From: Sporosarcina ureilytica
GTDB lineage: Bacteria; Bacillota; Bacilli; Bacillales_A; Planococcaceae
DNA: 64,000 nt
Direction: 5' to 3'
Assembly (NCBI RefSeq): GCF_001753205.1
Contig: NZ_CP017560.1
Coordinates: 372,001 to 436,000, forward strand
Shown here: positions 36,517 through 46,500 of the stretch, piece after piece
Position numbering within the stretch: the stretch's first letter is position 1
Layout of the letters: each line of letters opens with the position of its first letter
Position numbers and translations under genes: made by a program
The notes under the pieces: model-generated
Database searches by the model: none
What the model was told of the DNA's origin: nothing
The model's input: only the letters and a program-made list of their open reading frames with translations

Positions 36517-37274
36517 TGGCAACAAATGACTCAGAATTGCTAGGCGGTAAAAATCCAGTCGTTGAAGCATTACGTTCAGGTCGCGAACTGAATAAAATTT
36601 GGGTTGCGGAAGGGATTAATAAGAAAAGTATTGGTGAAATCCTATCACTTGCCAGAAGTGCAAAGATTATCGTTCAATATGTCCCTAAACAGAAACTTGA
36701 CGGCATGCTAGACAGTAATCATCAAGGGATTATCGCTTCGGTAGCCGCTTATGACTATGCAGAGCTGGAAGATGTTTTTGAATTAGCGGCGAAACGTCAA
36801 GAAGACCCACTTCTGTTAATTTTAGATGAATTAGAAGACCCGCATAATCTCGGTTCGATCTTAAGGACAGCTGATGCAGCTGGCGTACATGGTGTGATTA
36901 TTCCAAGGCGTCGTTCTGTCGGATTAACAGCGGTTGTTGCAAAGGCTTCTACCGGTGCGATTGAGTATATTCCTGTCGTGCGTGTGAATAATCTTTCTCA
37001 AACGGTTGAGCAATTGAAAGAGCGAGGGGTTTGGATAGCAGGAACCGATGCGTTGGGGTCTTCTGACTATCGAACAATGGATGCAACACTTCCGCTAGCG
37101 ATTATTATCGGGAGTGAAGGAAAGGGAATGTCGCGTATATTAAAAGAAAAATGTGATTTCCTTTACCACCTACCCATGCTAGGCGAAGTCACTTCTTTAA
37201 ACGCTTCTGTTGCAGCCTCACTTTTAATGTACGAGGTGCTGCGTAAGCGACGACCTCTCAACGACGAGAAATGA
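36516..37274 (+). CDS. rlmB: 23S rRNA 2'-O-methyltransferase RlmB
   Basis: A 252-residue SPOUT (TrmH-type) methyltransferase with an N-terminal substrate-binding part (GGKNPVVEALRSGR near 9-22). Motif 1 is LEDPHNLGSILRTADAAG, motif 2 GSEGKGMSR, motif 3 SLNASVAASLLMYE, forming the knotted SAM site. It methylates the G2251 region of 23S rRNA in homologues. ATG 36516 is 10 bases after GGAGG; a TTG at 36513 is an alternative. It overlaps rae1. Confidence 0.93.
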   Translation: MATNDSELLGGKNPVVEALRSGRELNKIWVAEGINKKSIGEILSLARSAKIIVQYVPKQKLDGMLDSNHQGIIASVAAYDYAELEDVFELAAKRQEDPLLLILDELEDPHNLGSILRTADAAGVHGVIIPRRRSVGLTAVVAKASTGAIEYIPVVRVNNLSQTVEQLKERGVWIAGTDALGSSDYRTMDATLPLAIIIGSEGKGMSRILKEKCDFLYHLPMLGEVTSLNASVAASLLMYEVLRKRRPLNDEK

Positions 37275-37789
37275 AAAAGAAAAATGTCCTTATTGTAGAT
37301 GGCTACAATATAATTGGCGCATGGGCGGAGTTGCGCCAATTAAAGGACAGGCAGTTGGAAGAAGCAAGAAATTTGTTAATTGAACGGATGGCTGAGTACA
37401 AAGCGTATACAGGGTGGCGGGTGATCGTTGTCTTTGATGCTTATTTAATGCGCGGAATTGAAAGTAAGTTAAAGAAACATGATGTGGAAGTATTATTCAC
37501 GAGAGAAAATGAAACAGCCGATGAGCGGATTGAAAAACTTGTTTCAGAACTATTGCATCGGCGTATTCAGATTCATGTCGCGACTTCTGACTTTACGGAG
37601 CAGTGGATTATTTTTGCGCAAGGTGCACTCCGAAAGTCGGCGCGCGAGCTTGAAATTGAAATGAAAAACATTTTAACTTCTATTTCTGGCAAAGTGAAAG
37701 ATTTTGAGAGTCAACAACCGACCTTGAAGATACCGCTTTCAGACGAAGTTAAAGAAATATTTGAAAAATGGAGACGTGGAATCCGATAA
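37271..37789 (+). CDS. rae1: Ribosome-dependent mRNA endonuclease Rae1 (YacP, NYN domain)
   Basis: A 172-residue NYN/PIN-like nuclease. The acidic active-site residues are in VDGYNIIGAW (near 8-17) and DAYLMRG (near 56-62), with ATSDFTEQ near 106. In B. subtilis Rae1 enters the ribosome A site and cleaves mRNAs. The start overlaps rlmB (ATGA), and it is the last gene of the T-box operon. Confidence 0.93.
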   Translation: MKKKNVLIVDGYNIIGAWAELRQLKDRQLEEARNLLIERMAEYKAYTGWRVIVVFDAYLMRGIESKLKKHDVEVLFTRENETADERIEKLVSELLHRRIQIHVATSDFTEQWIIFAQGALRKSARELEIEMKNILTSISGKVKDFESQQPTLKIPLSDEVKEIFEKWRRGIR

Positions 37790-37793
37790 TTGG

Positions 37794-37823
37794 TTGACGT
37801 CAAAAAAAATAATGCGCTATACT
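37794..37823 (+). promoter_or_regulatory. SigA promoter of sigH
   Basis: TTGACG at 37794-37799, 18-bp spacer, TATACT at 37818-37823, about 35 bp ahead of the start codon. Confidence 0.75.
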
Positions 37824-37858
37824 GAGAAGAGGTCTATGACGAATCGGGGGTGATCCTG

Positions 37859-38509
37859 TTGGTGGAAAAAACATGTATGAATAGTAAAGTGTTAGATTTC
37901 ACTACGTTGTCTGATGAAGACATCGTTGCGATTATTCACGAGGGTAATGCGGATGCGCTTGATTTTTTAATTACTAAATACCGGTCTTTTGTTTGGTTAA
38001 AAGGTCGTTCGTATTTTTTAATCGGTGGGGACCGAGAGGATATCGTACAAGAAGGGATGATTGGTTTATATAAAGCGATACGTGATTATAAACCAGATAG
38101 ATTAAGTTCTTTTAAAGGATTTGCGGAATTGTGTATTACGCGCCAAATTATTACAGCAATTAAAACAGCGACAAGACAAAAGCATATTCCACTTAATTCT
38201 TCAATATCTCTAGATCGACCTGTTTATACTGAGGAGTCTGAACGTACATTGCTGGACATGCTTGCAGGTCCCCCTCTTGAAGATCCAGAAGATTTAATGA
38301 TTCATAAGGAAGATTTTGATCATATGGAAATAAAGATGCAAAAAGTATTAAGCCAGTTAGAAAGACAAGTGTTGGCGCTTTATTTGGATGGACAAACCTA
38401 TCAAGAAATCTCTGTAACTTTAAATCGTCCAGTAAAGTCTGTTGACAATGCGCTTCAACGAATTAAGAGGAAACTAGAGCTTTATTTGGAAGTCGATACA
38501 GTTAAGTGA
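37859..38509 (+). CDS. sigH: RNA polymerase sigma-H factor
   Basis: A 216-residue sigma-70-family factor for the transition to stationary phase and early sporulation. Region 2 contains QEGMIGLYKAIRDYKPDR near residues 60-77 (core binding and -10 reading) and region 4 the TYQEISVTLNRPVKSVDNALQRIKR helix-turn-helix near the C-terminus. The TTG at 37859 is 9-10 bases after the GGGGG run; a GTG at 37850 sits on the ribosome site. Length and context match SigH of Bacillales. Confidence 0.94.
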   Translation: MVEKTCMNSKVLDFTTLSDEDIVAIIHEGNADALDFLITKYRSFVWLKGRSYFLIGGDREDIVQEGMIGLYKAIRDYKPDRLSSFKGFAELCITRQIITAIKTATRQKHIPLNSSISLDRPVYTEESERTLLDMLAGPPLEDPEDLMIHKEDFDHMEIKMQKVLSQLERQVLALYLDGQTYQEISVTLNRPVKSVDNALQRIKRKLELYLEVDTVK

Positions 38510-38596
38510 GATTGTGCGCGTCCCAAGAGAATTGCGTTAAAATTTAGAATAGGGGTGCGGAAGTATAATGGCGTGGGTGGAAAATCCCTAATAATG

Positions 38597-38625
38597 TTGA
38601 CATGCTTCTTGTAAGGTGATACTCT
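38597..38625 (+). promoter_or_regulatory. Promoter of rpmG-secE
   Basis: TTGACA at 38597-38602, 17-bp spacer, TACTCT at 38620-38625. Confidence 0.65.
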
Positions 38626-38660
38626 TTAGCAAGATTAATGGACCTAATAAGGTGATAGAA

Positions 38661-38810
38661 TTGTCTAAAAAAATAACTTTATGTTGTGATGATTGCGGAA
38701 CACGTAACTATTCCGTTCCAGCACAGAAGAATCATTCCACAAAACGCCTAACGATTAAAAAGTTTTGCAAACATTGTAATGCACATACCTTGCATAGGCA
38801 AACTGTTTAA
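38661..38810 (+). CDS. rpmG: 50S ribosomal protein L33 (zinc-ribbon form)
   Basis: A 49-residue protein starting at TTG 38661 behind AAGGTGAT. Two Cys pairs (CDDC near 8-11 and FCKHC near 36-40) make this the Zn-binding (C+) L33 paralogue. The secE-nusG proximal position is the usual site of one rpmG copy in Bacillales. Confidence 0.93.
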   Translation: MSKKITLCCDDCGTRNYSVPAQKNHSTKRLTIKKFCKHCNAHTLHRQTV

Positions 38811-38952
38811 TTTGATTCGACAATGTTCATTGTACCGCCTATAGCGGTAGAAGCAGGGGAGTTATTTCTGAGATGAACAAAGTGGAAAAAATCGCTTAAT
38901 CATAGGCGTATGATTATAGTAATACATCTTATTTCGGAGGGTTACGATACAC

Positions 38953-39138
38953 ATGGGGAAGATAAGTAGTTTCTTAAAGCAAGTCGTTTCGGAAATGAGA
39001 AAAGTAAGTTGGCCAAAACGTAAAGAATTGACACGTTATACAATTGTTGTTCTTGTGACGGTCATTTTCATGGCTGTTTATTTTGGTATCACCGATCTCG
39101 GGATTTCAAAATTGATGGATTGGTACGTTAGTTTTTAA
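38953..39138 (+). CDS. secE: Preprotein translocase subunit SecE
   Basis: A 61-residue single-span membrane protein stabilising SecY. It has the conserved amphipathic segment FLKQVVSEMRKVSWPKRKEL (7-26) and one hydrophobic helix at about 30-48. Short Firmicutes form. ATG 38953 follows GGAGGG. Confidence 0.96.
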   Translation: MGKISSFLKQVVSEMRKVSWPKRKELTRYTIVVLVTVIFMAVYFGITDLGISKLMDWYVSF

Positions 39139-39186
39139 AGTTAACGTATAATATAATAATAAATAGAACGAATGAATTCCTTAGAA

Positions 39187-39220
39187 ATAGCCCGTCCGAT
39201 AGTATGAACGGGTTTTTTAA
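39187..39220 (+). terminator. Terminator-like hairpin between secE and nusG
   Basis: CCCGT (39191-39195) pairs with ACGGG (39208-39212), followed by six T. The stem is short, so nusG may receive read-through. Confidence 0.6.
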
Positions 39221-39352
39221 TTCTTTGGGAAACTATAAAATCTCGAACTATGGGTAAGTACTACGCTAGAGATTCTGCATCTAGCATCGGGCGCTCTGCG
39301 CTTATGAATTTTTCGTGGTGAAAGGAGGGACGGACGTAAGGTCCTTATATAT

Positions 39353-39892
39353 ATGGAAATGGAGAAAAATTGGTACGTTGTTCATACGTATTCAGGTTAT
39401 GAGAACAAAGTAAAGGCAAACCTTGAAGCGCGTGTTGAAACAATGGGCATGCAAGATAAGATCTTTCGCGTTATCGTTCCGGAAGAGGAAGAAACAGATT
39501 TTAAAGACGGTAAAAAACGTACGGTGATGAAAAAAACATTCCCGGGATACGTGCTTGTTGAGACGATTATGACAGACGATTCTTGGTATGTTGTCCGTAA
39601 TACGCCAGGGGTGACTGGTTTCATTGGTTCATCTGGTGGAGGAACAAAGCCAACACCGCTGTTGGAAGAGGAAGTTGACTTCATTCTGAAGCAAATGGGT
39701 GTCAAAGATAAAATGGCTGAGCTCGATATTGAAATTGGTGAAGTCGTTCAAGTGCTTGAAGGGCCATTTGCTGATTTCCAAGGGAAGGTCGAAGAAATCG
39801 ATATGTCGAAGCAAAAAGTTAAAGTTACGGTAGACATGTTCGGCCGTGAAACAAAGATGGAACTAGATTTTGATCAAATACAAAAAATATAA
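39353..39892 (+). CDS. nusG: Transcription elongation/antitermination factor NusG
   Basis: A 179-residue factor binding RNA polymerase. The N-terminal NGN domain starts WYVVHTYSGYENK; the C-terminal KOW domain contains GPFADFQGKVEEID. Two in-frame ATGs (39353 and 39359) are candidates; homologues begin MEKNWYVV, favouring the second by sequence. The only strong ribosome site, AAAGGAGGGA (39321-39330), is 22-29 bases away, and a weak AAGG is nearer. Confidence 0.95.
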   Translation: MEMEKNWYVVHTYSGYENKVKANLEARVETMGMQDKIFRVIVPEEEETDFKDGKKRTVMKKTFPGYVLVETIMTDDSWYVVRNTPGVTGFIGSSGGGTKPTPLLEEEVDFILKQMGVKDKMAELDIEIGEVVQVLEGPFADFQGKVEEIDMSKQKVKVTVDMFGRETKMELDFDQIQKI

Positions 39893-39984
39893 TTGCTCTG
39901 CTACTTGCATATGTGATGAAAGAATGTTATCATTTCAAAGGTCAGGCTATCAATTGATAGCGTGAGATAAGATGATTGATTCTA

Positions 39985-40050
39985 CCGATGAAAATCGGCA
40001 GACACATATTTGAGTGGGAGGGGCAACCCAATTACCACATCACGGACTTA
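39985..40050 (+). promoter_or_regulatory. Structured leader of the rplK-rplA operon
   Basis: Two hairpins precede the rplK ribosome site: CCGAT/ATCGG (39985-39998) and a GTGGGAGGGGCAACCC...ACCAC region (40014-40037), which then runs into a conserved-looking ACATCACGGACTTAAGGAGG. Similar leaders before rplK in Bacillales are thought to bind a ribosomal protein of the operon; the ligand here is inferred only. Confidence 0.45.
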
Positions 40051-40064
40051 AGGAGGTGTGTCTC

Positions 40065-40490
40065 GTGGCTAAAAAAGTTTCTACGATTGTAAAACTACAA
40101 ATTCCTGCGGGAAAAGCGAACCCGGCTCCACCAGTTGGACCAGCGCTTGGACAAGCAGGTGTGAACATCATGGGATTCTGTAAAGAATTCAACGCACGTA
40201 CAGCAGACCAAGCAGGTTTAATCATTCCTGTTGAAATCACTGTATTTGAAGATCGTTCATTTACATTTATTACAAAAACTCCACCGGCAGCAGTATTGCT
40301 GAAGGTTGCTGCAAATCTTCAAAAAGGTTCAGGTGAACCAAACAAAACGAAGGTTGCAACTGTGAAACGCGACAAAGTTCGCGAAATTGCAGAACAAAAG
40401 ATGCCAGACTTAAACGCAGCATCAGTTGAAGCGGCGATGGCAATGGTTGAAGGTACTGCACGCAGTATGGGAATCACGATCGAAGACTGA
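40065..40490 (+). CDS. rplK: 50S ribosomal protein L11
   Basis: A 141-residue protein of the GTPase-associated centre. It has the normal N-terminal [27 protein letters not shown] signature (in parts) and a C-terminal rRNA-binding domain. The start is GTG 40065 right after AAGGAGGTG; the longer open frame upstream is leader. Confidence 0.97.
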   Translation: MAKKVSTIVKLQIPAGKANPAPPVGPALGQAGVNIMGFCKEFNARTADQAGLIIPVEITVFEDRSFTFITKTPPAAVLLKVAANLQKGSGEPNKTKVATVKRDKVREIAEQKMPDLNAASVEAAMAMVEGTARSMGITIED

Positions 40491-40605
40491 TTCCTTGAAA
40501 TAGAGTTTCATGTTATTTAGGTTGCGGTTGTTCTCCGGGACACGCAGCCTTTATTCGTGGGAGGTTCATTATCCGTTAATACCACAACATAGGAGGAAAT
40601 TTAAA

Positions 40606-41304
40606 ATGGCTAAAAGAGGTAAAAAGTTTACAGAAGCAATCAAGCTTGTAGACAATACAAAATTGTACGACGTAAAAGAAGCTATCGAACTTGCGAAGAA
40701 AACAAGCACAACGAATTTTGACGCAACAGTAGAAGTTGCATTCCGTCTTGGCATTGATGTTAAGAAAAACGATGAGCAAGTACGTGGAGCGGTTGTTCTA
40801 CCGAACGGTACTGGTAAAACTCAGCGTGTTCTAGTTTTTGCTAAAGGTGAAAAACTTAAAGAAGCGGAAGCAGCGGGTGCAGACTACGTTGGCGATGCAG
40901 ACTTCATTAACAAAATCCAACAAGGTTGGTTTGAATTTGACGTTATCGTTGCAACACCAGATATGATGGGTGAAGTTGGTAAAATTGGTCGTATCCTTGG
41001 ACCAAAAGGCCTTATGCCAAACCCAAGAACAGGTACTGTAACATTTGATGTTGCAAAAGCTGTTGAAGAAATCAAAGCTGGTAAAGTTGAGTACCGTGCT
41101 GACAAAGCGGGTATCGTACATGCGCCAATTGGAAAAGTTTCATTCGAAGATGATAAGCTAGAAGAGAACTTCTTAGCAGTTTTCGATGCAATTGAAAAAG
41201 CACGCCCGGCAGCTGCGAAAGGAACGTATATGCGTTCTGTACACGTAACTACAACAATGGGTCCTGCTTTGAAAATTGACGCTACTGGCGTAACTGTAAA
41301 ATAA
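40606..41304 (+). CDS. rplA: 50S ribosomal protein L1
   Basis: A 232-residue protein of the L1 stalk. [18 protein letters not shown] near 124-141 is the family signature. The start at ATG 40606 behind AGGAGG is conventional; upstream codons are the intergenic leader. Confidence 0.97.
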   Translation: MAKRGKKFTEAIKLVDNTKLYDVKEAIELAKKTSTTNFDATVEVAFRLGIDVKKNDEQVRGAVVLPNGTGKTQRVLVFAKGEKLKEAEAAGADYVGDADFINKIQQGWFEFDVIVATPDMMGEVGKIGRILGPKGLMPNPRTGTVTFDVAKAVEEIKAGKVEYRADKAGIVHAPIGKVSFEDDKLEENFLAVFDAIEKARPAAAKGTYMRSVHVTTTMGPALKIDATGVTVK

Positions 41305-41367
41305 AAAAGAACTTGACAATCTGGTTGTCTCATGGTAAGATAATCAGCGTTGTAAATTATATAAGTA

Positions 41368-41497
41368 TTTGTACCGTAGACCGCAGGAGTGGCACGCCAC
41401 TTAATGATCCTGCCGAGGACAAGAAGATCTATTCTTAATTAAAGAAGATGACTTTTACTGCCCTCGTGTCTATTATGATAGCCCGAGGGCTTTTTAT
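41368..41497 (+). promoter_or_regulatory. L10 (rplJ) ribosomal-protein leader with attenuator
   Basis: ACCGTAGACCGCAGGAGTGGC and AATGATCCTGCCGAGGAC are the conserved halves of the L10 leader, followed by a CCCTCG...CGAGGG stem with a T-rich tail (41459-41497) acting as attenuator. L10 with L7/L12 binding to this RNA represses rplJ-rplL in Bacillales. Confidence 0.92.
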
Positions 41498-41539
41498 ATC
41501 GGTATAAGTAACTTGAAAAATAATCTAGGAGGTGTCCAG

Positions 41540-42043
41540 ATGAGCAAAGTATTAGAAGCAAAACAAGCGGTTGTAACTGAAATCTCTGAGAAGATGAAAT
41601 CAGCAGCAACTGTCGTAGTGGTTGACTACCGTGGCTTAAACGTAAGTCAAGTCACAGAGCTTCGTAAAAACCTTCGTGAACAAGGTGTTGATTTTAAAGT
41701 TTATAAAAACTCAATGTCACGCCGTGCTGCTGAAGAGGTTGGCTTTGAAGGGCTAAACGAACATTTAACAGGACCAAACGCAATTGCGTTTTCTGAAGAT
41801 GATGTTATAGCACCTGCAAAAATCCTTCACGAATTCGCAAAGGCAAATGAAGCGCTCGAAATTAAAGCTGGTGTTATTGAAGGAGAAGTTGCAAGCGCAG
41901 AAGAGATTAAAGCGTTGGCGACACTTCCATCACGCGAAGGCCTACTATCTATGCTTCTCAGCGTTCTACAAGCACCAATGCGCAACTTCGCACTTGCGAC
42001 AAAAGCTGTTGCAGATCAAAAAGAAGAGCAAGAAGGCGCTTAA
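41540..42043 (+). CDS. rplJ: 50S ribosomal protein L10
   Basis: A 167-residue protein anchoring L7/L12 dimers to the stalk. N-terminal rRNA-binding domain ([19 protein letters not shown] near 29-47) and a C-terminal helix ([16 protein letters not shown]) binding L12. ATG 41540 follows AGGAGGTG; controlled by the leader upstream. Confidence 0.97.
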   Translation: MSKVLEAKQAVVTEISEKMKSAATVVVVDYRGLNVSQVTELRKNLREQGVDFKVYKNSMSRRAAEEVGFEGLNEHLTGPNAIAFSEDDVIAPAKILHEFAKANEALEIKAGVIEGEVASAEEIKALATLPSREGLLSMLLSVLQAPMRNFALATKAVADQKEEQEGA

Positions 42044-42050
42044 TAGAACG

Positions 42051-42110
42051 ATTACCTGCCTAGTCAGGGAATTTGAACAAGTACAATTACCTGCTTAGTC
42101 AGGTGATTTG
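42051..42110 (+). repeat. Two 25-bp direct repeats in the rplJ-rplL spacer
   Basis: ATTACCTGCCTAGTCAGGGAATTTG (42051-42075) recurs as a near copy at 42086-42110, 35 bp apart. Each copy contains CCTG-N6-CAGG, a small hairpin of 4-5 bp. No T-run follows. Function unknown. Confidence 0.85.
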
Positions 42111-42190
42111 GACGAAAAAACTTAGTGAATATATCACTTGCATAATTTGACCTATCAAAATAGGTAAAAAACATTTAGGAGGAAATCATA

Positions 42191-42556
42191 ATGACTACAG
42201 AACAAATCTTAGAAGCTGTTAAAGAAATGACAGTTCTTGAATTAAACGACTTAGTAAAAGCAATTGAAGAAGAATTCGGCGTAACTGCTGCTGCACCTGT
42301 TGCAGTTGCTGGCGGTGCTGCTGGCGGTGAAGCTGCTGCAGAACAAACTGAATTCGACGTAATCCTAGCATCAGCTGGAGACAAGAAAATCCAGGTTATC
42401 AAAGCAGTTCGTGAAATTACAGGTCTTGGCTTGAAAGAAGCTAAAGGTCTTGTAGACGACGCTCCAAAACCAATTAAAGAAGGCGCTGCTAAAGAAGAAG
42501 CAGAAGAAATCAAGACTAAACTTGAAGAAGCAGGCGCAACTGTAGAACTTAAGTAA
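42191..42556 (+). CDS. rplL: 50S ribosomal protein L7/L12
   Basis: A 121-residue stalk protein with an N-terminal dimerisation helix, an Ala/Gly hinge (about 33-53: [15 protein letters not shown]) and a C-terminal factor-binding domain ([14 protein letters not shown] at the end). ATG 42191 follows AGGAGG. Confidence 0.97.
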   Translation: MTTEQILEAVKEMTVLELNDLVKAIEEEFGVTAAAPVAVAGGAAGGEAAAEQTEFDVILASAGDKKIQVIKAVREITGLGLKEAKGLVDDAPKPIKEGAAKEEAEEIKTKLEEAGATVELK

Positions 42557-42568
42557 TTTTAATGAATA

Positions 42569-42612
42569 GTGAAGAAAAGCTCGTCGGTCAGACGGGCTTT
42601 TCTTCATTATTT
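42569..42612 (+). terminator. Terminator of rplJ-rplL
   Basis: GAAGAAAAGCTCGTC pairs with GACGGGCTTTTCTTC around a 5-nt loop, followed by TTATTTTT. Confidence 0.93.
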
Positions 42613-42748
42613 TTACAACGTTCATGATTATGGAAAGAGAAGGCCTGTCTATATCAGGTTTACTTTTAAAAATAAGACAAAATATTTCATGATGTTACGT
42701 TTATCTTCATGAAGTTATGGATAACGTTGGAAAGAAGGGGTAAGCCCG

Positions 42749-43351
42749 ATGTCTGAGCACTATTATACAAGAGATCCGAAAGTAAAAAGTCAACGTCAAA
42801 CTCTTTCTGCGGAATTACGCGGCAAAACTTTACGATTTACAACCGATGCGGGTGTATTTAGTAAAGGGGGCGTAGATTTTGGTTCACGACTCCTGCTTGA
42901 GTCATTTGTGATGCCTGAGGTGAGTGGTGATGTTCTTGATGTTGGTTGTGGTTATGGGCCAATCGGCTTAACGATTGCAGCTAGCTATCCGGAACGACAA
43001 ATTCAGATGGTAGATGTGAATGAAAGAGCAATTGCGCTTAGTAAGGAGAATGCTGCGGAAAATCTTTTGGAAAACGTCGACGTTTATTCGAGTGATGCAT
43101 TATTGGCTGTGAAAGAGTCGGACTTTGCGGTAATCTTAACGAATCCACCTATTAGAGCTGGAAAAGAAACAGTCTTTGCTTTTTACGAAAGTTCGTTTTC
43201 TAAACTGAAGCCTGGCGGAGAGTTATGGGTTGTTATCCAGAAGAAGCAGGGGGCACCGTCATCTGCCAAAAAGCTAGAAGAAACTTTTGGAAACGTTACG
43301 GCCGTTGCGAAGCGAAAAGGTTACTTTATTTTAAAGGCTATAAAAAATTGA
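42749..43351 (+). CDS. Class I SAM-dependent methyltransferase (RsmC/YbxB type)
   Basis: A 200-residue methyltransferase in the usual YbxB position between rplL and rpoB. Motif I DVLDVGCGYGPIGL (about 63-76) binds SAM and the catalytic NPPI (about 132-135) is typical of N2-guanine rRNA methyltransferases such as RsmC. It is shorter than E. coli RsmC, lacking the N-terminal duplicate. ATG 42749 follows AAGGGG. Confidence 0.92.
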   Translation: MSEHYYTRDPKVKSQRQTLSAELRGKTLRFTTDAGVFSKGGVDFGSRLLLESFVMPEVSGDVLDVGCGYGPIGLTIAASYPERQIQMVDVNERAIALSKENAAENLLENVDVYSSDALLAVKESDFAVILTNPPIRAGKETVFAFYESSFSKLKPGGELWVVIQKKQGAPSSAKKLEETFGNVTAVAKRKGYFILKAIKN

Positions 43352-43473
43352 CTGTTGGTTAGTTTTGTGGTAGCGTTAAAAGATGATTAAATAATATCAT
43401 GCAATCGTATGCCCTTTTGCATGAATTTTGTATCACAAATGGCATTTAGATGATGGTAAAAGGCTATCGAACC

Positions 43474-43507
43474 GAAAATGAGCTCTGTTAGAACTCATTT
43501 TCTTTTT
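43474..43507 (+). terminator. Terminator-like hairpin in the rpoB leader
   Basis: GAAAATGAG (43474-43482) pairs with CTCATTTTC (43494-43502), followed by five T, about 70 bp before the rpoB start. It probably ends the methyltransferase transcript and may attenuate rpoB. Confidence 0.75.
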
Positions 43508-43577
43508 GCCTTACGTCATCATACATTGTTTTTTCTATTTTGAAAAGGATTATTATTGCTTATGAGGGGTGAAAGAG

Positions 43578-46500
43578 TTGACAGGTCATTTAGTTCAATA
43601 CGGTCAACACCGTCAACGCAGAAGCTTTGCGCGAATTAGTGAAGTGCTCGAACTTCCAAATCTAATCGAAATCCAGACGGAATCATACAAGTGGTTCTTA
43701 GAGGAAGGGTTACGGGAAATGTTTCATGATATTTCCCCGATTGAAGATTTCACGGGAAATCTCTCGTTAGAATTTGTCGATTATCATCTTGAGGAACCAA
43801 AATATCCTGTCGATGAATCGAAAGAGCGCGATGTAACTTATGCAGCGCCACTTCGAGTTAAAGTTAGACTTCATAATAAGGAAACTGAAGAAGTGAAGGA
43901 GCAAGACGTATTCATGGGTGACTTCCCACTCATGACAGATAACGGTACGTTCGTTATTAACGGTGCGGAAAGAGTTATTGTTTCACAGCTTGTCCGTTCC
44001 CCAAGTGTTTATTATAACGATAAAATTGACAAAAATGGGAAGCGTGGTTTTGCTGCAACAGTGATTCCAAATCGTGGCGCATGGCTTGAGTATGAAATTG
44101 ACGCAAGAGATGTTCTTCACGTAAGAATCGACCGTACGCGTAAGTTGCCCATTACAGTTCTTCTTAGAGCGTTAGGCTTCTCGTCAGACGAGGAGATTAT
44201 TGGTTTAATCGGAGATAACGAGTATTTACGTAATACGCTTGAAAGAGATAATACCGAAACTTCCGAAAAGGCGATGCTTGAAATTTATGAGCGTCTTCGC
44301 CCAGGTGAACCGCCGACGCTTGATAGCGCAAGAAGTCTATTGTATTCCCGCTTTTTCGATCCGAAAAGATATGACTTAGCGGATGTAGGACGTTACAAAT
44401 TAAATAAAAAACTTGACGTCAAAAACCGGTTGTTCAATCAAACATTAGCGGAAACGCTTGTGAACCCGGAAACAGGTGAAATTCTTCTTGAGAAAGGCGA
44501 ACTTATTGATCGTCGTGCACTAGATCGATTAGCACCTTACCTTGAACAAGGAGTAGGATTCCAGGAGTTTGAACATATAGAAGGCGTTATTGAAGAGCCA
44601 ACAACAATTCAAACGATTAAAATTTATGCACCTAAGCCGAATTCTGAGGAACCGCAAGTGATTAATGTAATCTCAAATGCGAACGTTGAAAATGAAGTGA
44701 AGAACGTTACACCTGCAGATATCATTGCGTCTGTCAGTTATTTCTTTAACTTATTACACGGTGTAGGGCACACAGATGACATTGACCACTTAGGAAACCG
44801 TCGTCTACGTTCCGTCGGAGAACTTCTCCAAAATCAATTCCGTATTGGGTTATCCCGTATGGAACGTGTCGTTAAAGAGCGTATGTCAATTAACGATACA
44901 GCTTCTATTGTGCCACAACAATTGATTAACATCCGTCCGGTTATCGCATCCATAAAAGAGTTCTTTGGAAGTTCCCAGCTATCTCAATTCATGGACCAAA
45001 CAAATCCGCTTGCAGAATTAACGCATAAGCGTCGTTTATCTGCACTTGGACCTGGTGGATTAACGCGTGAACGTGCTGGAATGGAAGTACGTGACGTTCA
45101 CTATTCCCACTACGGTCGTATGTGTCCGATTGAAACACCTGAGGGACCGAACATTGGATTGATTAACTCCCTTTCAACATTTGCTAAAGTGAATAAATTT
45201 GGTTTTATCGAAACGCCGTATAGAAAGGTAGACCCTGAAACTGGACGCGTAACAGACCAAATTGATTACTTAACTGCAGACATTGAAGATAATTACATTG
45301 TTGCACAGGCAAATGCTGTGTTAAATGAAGATGGATCTTTTGCGGAAGAGGAAGTTGTCGGACGTTTCCAAGGTGACAACACTGTATTTAAACGTGACCA
45401 GATTGACTACATGGATGTTTCGCCGAAGCAGGTTGTTTCTGCTGCGACAGCTTGTATTCCTTTCTTGGAGAACGATGACTCGAACCGTGCGCTCATGGGA
45501 GCAAACATGCAACGACAAGCCGTTCCACTATTAGAACCTAGGTCACCACTAGTAGGAACTGGAATGGAACATGTTGCTGCAAGAGATTCTGGGGCTGCGG
45601 TGCTTGCGTCACATACAGGAATTGTTGAACATGTAGAAGCGAAAGAAATTCGTGTTCGTCGTATCGAAACGGTTGACGGCAAAGAAGTACAAGGTGATTT
45701 AACGATTCACCGTTTAGAAAACTTTATCCGTTCTAACCACGGAACTTGTTACCATCAACGACCAATTGTAAGCGTAGGGGATCGTGTAGAACCGAATGAC
45801 ATCCTAGCTGACGGACCGTCGATGGAACAAGGTGAACTCGCACTCGGTCGAAACGTTTTAACAGCGTTTATGACATGGGAAGGGTACAACTATGAAGACG
45901 CGATTATTATGAGTGAACGTCTCGTAAAAGACGACGATTATACTTCTGTTCATATAGAAGAGTATGAGTCTGAGGCGAGAGATACAAAGCTTGGACCTGA
46001 AGAAATTACACGCGACATTCCAAACGTTGGTGAGGAAGCACTGCGTCATTTAGATGACCGCGGAATCATCCGCATTGGTGCAGAAGTTCGCGATGGAGAC
46101 ATCCTCGTTGGGAAAGTAACACCTAAAGGGGTTACTGAATTAACAGCTGAAGAACGTCTTCTGCATGCAATCTTTGGTGAGAAAGCACGTGAAGTTCGCG
46201 ATACATCATTGCGTGTACCACACGGAGCGGGCGGTATTGTCCTCGACGTGAAAGTGTTTAACCGTGAAGATGGCGATGAATTACCACCAGGTGTAAACCA
46301 ACTTGTACGTGTTTATATCGTTCAAAAACGTAAAATTTCTGTCGGAGATAAAATGGCAGGTAGACACGGTAACAAAGGTGTTATTTCACGGATCCTTCCT
46401 GAAGAAGATATGCCATATCTTCCAGATGGTACGCCAATCGACGTCATGTTAAATCCATTAGGTGTTCCTTCGCGAATGAACATCGGACAAGTGCTTGAAA

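Noticed and set aside
38830-38850. ACCGC/GCGGT hairpin between rpmG and secE as a terminator
   Set aside because: No T-run follows and the stem is only five pairs.
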